Of a DNA stretch of 64,000 nucleotides, positions 59,801 to 64,000 are shown piece by piece. How positions within the stretch are numbered: position 1 is the stretch's first letter; each line of letters begins with the position of its first letter. The notes under the pieces are model-generated. The model was not told the origin of the DNA. It saw nothing but the letters and a program-made list of their open reading frames with translations, and made no database searches. This stretch comes from Calendula officinalis (lineage: Eukaryota > Streptophyta > Magnoliopsida > Asterales > Asteraceae). The position numbers and the translations under genes are program-made. The stretch spans positions 46,193,966 through 46,257,965 of the forward strand of contig OY970830.1 of the NCBI GenBank assembly GCA_963853835.1, read 5' to 3'.

Positions 59801-60513
59801 GTGGTGTTCGGGCCGAAGTGGGATGTTCGGGCCGAAGTGGTGTTCGGGCCGAAATGGTGTTCGGGCCGAAGTTCGGTGTTCAGGCCGAGGATGATGTTCG
59901 GGCCGAGGTCGAAGTTCGGGCCGAGGTCGGAGTTCGGGCCGAGGTTGAAGTTCGGGCCGAGGTTGAAGTTCGGGCCGAACACCACTTCGGGCCGGGAAGA
60001 GTGAAGAGTTCGGGCCGAACTTGTTCTTGGCAGTGACGAACGAACCAGCTATTTTGGGTACTCGTGGGCGTGAAACGGACACCCGAGCTGAAAGTTATGG
60101 AATGTTTTAGTATAGCACCTTTTGTCACACAATCTTGGATATTGAAGAGTTCGGGCCGAAGAGGGATGTTCGGGCCGAAGTGGTGTTCGGGCCGAAGTGG
60201 GATGTTCGGGCCGAAGTGGTGTTCGGGCCGAAGTGGTGTTCGGGCCGAAGTTCGGTGTTCGGGCCGGTGATGATTTTCGGGCCGAGGTTGAAGTTCGGGC
60301 TGAGGTCAGAGTTCGGGCCGAGGTTGAAGTTCGGGCCGAGGTTGAAGTTCGGGCCGAAAATGAAGTTCGGGCCGGGAAGAGTGAAGAGTTCGGGCCGAAC
60401 TTGTTCTTGGCAGTGACGAACGAACCAGCTATTTTGGGTACTCGTGGGCGTGAAACGGACACCCGAGCTGAAAGTTATGAATGTTTTAGTATAGCACCTT
60501 TTGTCACACAATC

Positions 60514-63500
60514 TTGGATATTGAAGAGTTCGGGCCGAAGAGGGATGTTCGGGCCGAAGTGGGATGTTCGGGCCGAAGTGGTGTTCAGGCCGAAGTGGTG
60601 TTCGGGCCGAAGTTCGGTGTTCGGGCCGAGGATGATGTTCGGGCTGAGGTTGAAGTTCGGGCCGAGGTCGGAGTTCGGGTCGAGGTTGAAGTTCGGGCCG
60701 AAAATGAAGTTCGGGCCGGGAACAGTGAAGAGTTCGGGCCGAACTTGTTCTTGGCAGTGACGAACGAACCAGCTATTTTTTTACTCGTGGGCGTGAAACG
60801 GACACCCGAGCTGAAAGTTATGAATGTTTTAGTATAGCACCTTTTGTCACACAATCTTGGATATTGAAGAGTTCGGGCCGAAGAGGGATGTTCGGGCCGA
60901 AGTGGTGTTCGGGCTGAAGTGGGATGTTCGGGCCGAAGTGGGGTTCGGGCCGAAGTTCGGTGTTTGGGCCGAGGATGATGTTCGGGCCTCGGTTGAAGTT
61001 CGGGCCGATGTCGGAGTTCGGGCCGAGGTTGAAGTTCGGGCCGAAAATGAAGTTCGGGCCGGGAAGAGTGAAGAGTTCGGGCCGAACTTGTTCTTGGCAG
61101 TGACGAACGAACCAGCTATTTTGGTTACTCGTGGGCGTGAAACGGACACCCGAGCTGAAAGTTATGAACGTTTTAGTATAGCACCTTTTGTCACACAATC
61201 TTGGATATTGAAGAGTTCGGGCCGAAGAGGGATGTTCGGGCCGAAGTGGTGTTCGGGCCGAAGTGGGATGTTCGGGCCGAAGTGGTGTTCGGGCCGAAGT
61301 GGTGTTCGGGCCGAGGTTCGGTGTTGGGGCCGAGGATGATATTCGGGCCGAGGTTGAAGTTCGGGCCGAGGTCGGAGTTCGGGCCGAGGTTGAAGTTCGG
61401 GCCGAGGTTGAAGTTCGGGCCGAAAATGAAGTTCGGGCCGGGAAGAGTGAAGAGTTCGGGCCGAACTTGTTCTTGGCAGTGACGAACGAACCAGCTATTT
61501 TGGGTACTCGTGGGCGTGAAACGGACACCCGAGCTGAAAGTTATGAATGTTTTAGTATAGCACCTTTTGTCACACAATCTTGGATATTGAAGAGTTCGGG
61601 CCGAAGAGGGATGTTCGGGCCGAAGTGGTGTTCGGGCCGAAGTGGGATGTTCGGGCCGAAGTGGTGTTCAGGCCGAAGTGGTGTTCGGGCCGAAGTTCGG
61701 TGTTCGGGCCGAGGATGATGTTCGGGCCGAGGTTGAAGTTCGGGCCGAGGTCGGAGTTCGGGCCGTGGTTTAATTTCGGGCCGAAAATGAAGTTCGGGCC
61801 GGGAACAGTGAAGAGTTCGGGCCGAACTTGTTCTTGGCAGTGACGAACGAACCAGCTATTTTTTTTACTCGTGGGCGTGAAACGGACACCCGAGCTGAAA
61901 GTTATGAATGTTTTAGTATAGCACCTTTTGTCACACAATCTTGGATATTGAAGAGTTCGGGCCGAAGAGGGATGTTCGGGCCGAAGTGGTGTTCGGGCCG
62001 AAGTGGGATGTTCGGGCCGAAGTGGTGTTCGAGCCGAAGTGGTGTTCGGGCCGAAGTTCGGTGTTCGGGCCGAGGTTGAAGTTCGGGCCGATGTCGGAGT
62101 TCGGGCCGAGGTTGAAGTTCGGGCCGAAAATGAAGTTCGGGCCGGGAACAGTGAAGAGTTCGGGCCGAACTTGTTCTTGGCAGTGACGAACGAACCAGCT
62201 ATTTTGGTTACTCGTGGGCGTGAAACGGACAACCGAGCTGAAAGTTATGAATGTTTTAGTATATCACCTTTTGTCACACAATCTTGGATATTGAAGAGTT
62301 CGGGCCGAAGAGGGATGTTCGGGCCGAAGTGGGATGTTCGGGCCGAAGTGGTGTTCAGGCCGAAGTGGTGTTCGGGCCGAAGTTCGGTGTTCGGGCCGAG
62401 GATGATGTTCGGGCTGAGGTTGAAGTTCGGGCCGAGGTCGGAGTTCGGGTCGAGGTTGAAGTTCGGGCCGAAAATGAAGTTCGGGCCGGGAACAGTGAAG
62501 AGTTCGGGCCGAACTTGTTCTTGGCAGTGACAAACGAACCTGCTATTTTTTTTACTCGTGGGCGTGAAACGGACACCCGAGCTGAAAGTTATGAATGTTT
62601 TAGTATAGCACCTTTTGTCACACAATCTTGGATATTGAAGAGTTCGGGCGGAAGAGGGATGTTCGGGCCGAAGTGGTGTTCGGGCCGAAGTGGGATGTTC
62701 GGGCCGAAGTGGTGTTCAGGCCGAAGTGGTGTTCGGGCCGAAGTTCGGTGTTCGGGCCGAGGATGATGTTCGGGCCGAGGTTGAAGTTCGGGCCGAGGTC
62801 GGAGTTCGGGCCGTGGTTTAATTTCGGGCCGAAAATGAAGTTCGGGCCGGGAACAGTGAAGAGTTCGGGCCGAACTTGTTCTTGGCAGTGACGAACGAAC
62901 CAGCTATTTTTTTTACTCGTGGGCGTGAAACGGACACCCGAGCTGAAAGTTATGAATGTTTTAGTATAGCACCTTTTGTCACACAATCTTGGATATTGAA
63001 GAGTTCGGGCCGAAGAGGGATGTTCGGGCCGAAGTGGTGTTCGGGCCGAAGTGGGATGTTCGGGCCGAAGTGGTGTTCGGGCCGAAGTGGTGTTCGGGCC
63101 GAAGTTCGGTGTTCGGGCCGAGGTTGAAGTTCGGGCCGATGTCGGAGTTCGGGCCGAGGTTGAAGTTCGGGCCGAATGAAGTTCGGGCCGGGAACAGTGA
63201 AGAGTTCGGGCCGAACTTGTTCTTGGCAGTGACGAACGAACCAGCTATTTTGGTTACTCGTGGGCGTGAAACGGACAACCGAGCTGAAAGTTATGAATGT
63301 TTTAGTATATCACCTTTTGTCACACAATCTTGGATATTGAAGAGTTCGGGCCGAAGAGGGATGTTCGGGCCGAAGTGGTGTACGGGCCGAAGTGGGATGT
63401 TCGGGCCGAAGTGGTGTTCGGGCCGAAGTGGTGTTCGGGCCGAAGTGGTGTTCGGGCCGAAGTTCGGTGTTCGGGCCGAGGATGATTTTCGGGCCGAGGT

Positions 63501-64000
63501 TGAAGTTCGGGCCGAGGTCGGAGTTCGGGCCGAGGTTGAAGTTCGGGCCGAGGTTGAAGTTCGGGCCGAAAATGAAGTTCGGGCCGGGAAGAGTGAAGAG
63601 TTCGGGCCGAACTTGTTCTTGGCAGTGACGAACGAACCAGCTATTTTGGGTACTCGTGGGCGTGAAACGGACACCCGAGCTGAAAGTTATGAATGTTTTA
63701 GTATAGCACCTTTTGTCACACAATCTTGGATATTGAAGAGTTCGGGCGGAAGAGGGATGTTCTGGCCGAAGTGGGATGTTCGGGCCGAAGTGGTGTTCGG
63801 GCCGAAGTGGTGTTCGGGCCGAAGTACGGTGTTCGGGCCGAGGATGATGTTCGGGCCGAGGTTGAAGTTCGGGCCGAGGTTGAAGTTCGGGCCGAGGTCG
63901 GAGTTCGGGCCGAGGTTGAAGTACGGGCCGAGGTTGAAGTTCGGGCCGAAAATGAAGTTCGGGCCGGGAACAGTGAAGAGTTCGGGCCGAACTTGTTCTT
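60514..64000. repeat. Terminal units with a 1048-bp duplication
   Basis: Unit starts 60514, 60857, 61201, 61580, 61941, 62284, 62628, 62989, 63330, 63726. The pair 61580 and 61941 (361, 343 bp) recurs as 62628 and 62989 (361, 341 bp) at offset 1048. The later copy then continues like 52240 and 52600 (GTGTACGGGCC, then GTTCTGGCCGAAGTGGG), while the earlier copy continues with a D-type unit. GGGCCGAATGAAG near 63173 is a small deletion in the AAATGAAG subrepeat. The window ends at TTCGGGCCGAACTTGTTCTT, the block/spacer junction of the unit starting at 63726. Confidence 0.82.

Larger units (their letters stand above)
52600..60513. repeat. 1137-bp trimer higher-order repeat (types C-A-B) with insertions
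   Basis: Type C (about 380 bp) has GTTCTGGCCGAAGTGGG and tacggg-type cores. Type A (about 378 bp) has GAGGTCGAAG or GAGGTCGAAATTC and the inverted piece CGAACACCACTTCGG. Type B (379 bp) has GCCGGTGATGATTTTC. Full C-A-B cycles start at 52600, 53737 (with an additional 344-bp B-like unit at 54495), 55218, 58257 (a variant C) and 59377. At 56355 a 457-bp chimera stands in place of C, followed by A (56812), B (57190) and two 344-bp units (57569, 57913). The run A-B-D-E at 56812-58256 recurs at 59756-61200, offset about 2945 bp. Confidence 0.86.
1..64000. repeat. Head-to-tail satellite array filling the window
   Basis: Every part of the window is made of one repeat family in a single orientation. 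I place 177 unit starts by the spacer anchor TTGGATATTGAAG or close variants, from 87 to 63726, with a mean spacing of about 362 bp. Each unit is a 125-bp spacer plus a run of TTCGGGCCGA-headed subrepeats. No stretch of unrelated DNA interrupts it, and both ends are cut inside a unit, so the true array is longer than 64 kb. Unit sequence changes gradually along the array and clusters into local variant families with higher-order periods, as expected for satellite DNA evolving by unequal exchange and gene conversion. The chromosomal position and function cannot be read from the sequence. I do not recognise the family by name. Confidence 0.98.
39550..64000. repeat. Array domain IV
   Basis: Sixty-eight unit starts share spacer forms TTTTTTTTACTCG or GGGTACTCG and block forms GGGAAGAGTGAAG and GATGATTTTCGGG that I did not find in domains I-III. 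Unit starts: 39550, 39876, 40237, 40581, 40943, 41304, 41665, 42025, 42351, 42712, 43056, 43418, 43779, 44140, 44536, 44880, 45207, 45569, 45912, 46274, 46630, 46974, 47318, 47622, 48001, 48362, 48723, 49027, 49406, 49767, 50128, 50489, 50813, 51157, 51536, 51897, 52240, 52600, 52980, 53358, 53737, 54117, 54495, 54839, 55218, 55598, 55976, 56355, 56812, 57190, 57569, 57913, 58257, 58637, 58998, 59377, 59756, 60135, 60514, 60857, 61201, 61580, 61941, 62284, 62628, 62989, 63330, 63726. Confidence 0.84.

Noticed and set aside
1..64000. Ribosomal DNA intergenic spacer, whose subrepeats can look similar
   Set aside because: No 18S, 5.8S, 28S or 5S sequence appears in 64 kb, which is far longer than the subrepeat region of typical rDNA spacers.
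1..64000. Telomeric repeats or G-quadruplex arrays
   Set aside because: No short telomere-type G-rich tract is present. GGG occurs once per about 18 bp, so the loops would be too long for a standard G-quadruplex.
1..64000. The array as an assembly artefact
   Set aside because: Cannot be excluded for the most identical duplicates (26605-30780, 39003-44003). However, the many distinct unit variants and linked rare markers are hard to create by mis-assembly. Read depth and spanning long reads would decide.
1..64000. Tandemly amplified transposon or MITE as the source of the monomer
   Set aside because: I see no terminal inverted repeats, target-site duplications or transposase remnant at the unit boundaries. 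The only inverted symmetry is the short core dyad.

Overview
The whole 64 kb window is one uninterrupted, head-to-tail satellite DNA array. I found no protein-coding gene, RNA gene, transposon or CRISPR array. This points to the nuclear genome of a eukaryote (heterochromatin such as pericentromeric, subtelomeric or interstitial satellite). The sequence alone does not let me name the organism. The array runs off both ends: base 1 lies inside the spacer of one unit and base 64000 lies at the start of the spacer of another.

The repeat has two tiers. The monomer (reference unit 87-465, 379 bp) has a 125-bp AT-richer spacer (hand count about 43% GC) and a block of about 14 internal subrepeats of 15-23 bp (about 61-65% GC). 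Every subrepeat starts with the core TTCGGGCCGA, and the tail after the core gives each one a fixed identity by position. Using the spacer motif TTGGATATTGAAG (or close variants) as anchor I place 177 unit starts, with a mean spacing of about 362 bp. Unit lengths fall on a ladder (about 290, 304, 326, 344, 361/362, 379, 397, 410, 428) because whole subrepeats of 17, 18 or 19 bp (sometimes 14) are gained or lost. Extremes are 176 bp (3862-4037) and 457 bp (56355-56811).

Shared diagnostic variants divide the array into four domains: I (1-18233, 48 unit starts; spacer variant GGTTAATCG, TCGCACAATC, subrepeat GGCCAAGGTCGG), II (18234-25880, 22 unit starts; TTTTTGTTACTC in the spacer), III (25881-39549, 39 unit starts; GGAGATTGAAGAGATCGG, GGATATCGAAG, TTCGCAGTGACG, GTCGGACGTCGG) and IV (39550-64000, 68 unit starts; TTTTTTTTACTCG, TTTTGGGTACTCG, GGGAAGAGTGAAG). 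Within domains the units form higher-order repeats (HORs): 1150-bp trimers (466-2765), a 1272-bp duplication (2651-5193), a 2334-bp period (about 6716-11034), 1151-bp trimers (10907-15872), about 680-bp dimers (23476-25194), three near-identical 1392-bp tetramers (26605-30780), an 8-9-mer of 2803/3148 bp (31505-38828), a 2475-bp tandem duplication (about 39003-44003), two 1405-bp tetramers (47318-50127) and 1137-bp trimers (52600-60513). Blocks also recur 10-11 kb apart.

The array looks like an active record of unequal exchange in which the 10-bp core acts as a microhomology. Several exchange junctions can be placed to the base or nearly so. The most unusual signals are: the core is itself a dyad (TTCGG-G-CCGAA) repeated about every 18 bp; a longer 15-17-bp perfect dyad occurs once per unit at one fixed place; and a 15-bp microinversion of a subrepeat is shared by six units between 53.2 and 60.0 kb. 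The long open frames on both strands come from stop-free subrepeats and are not genes.
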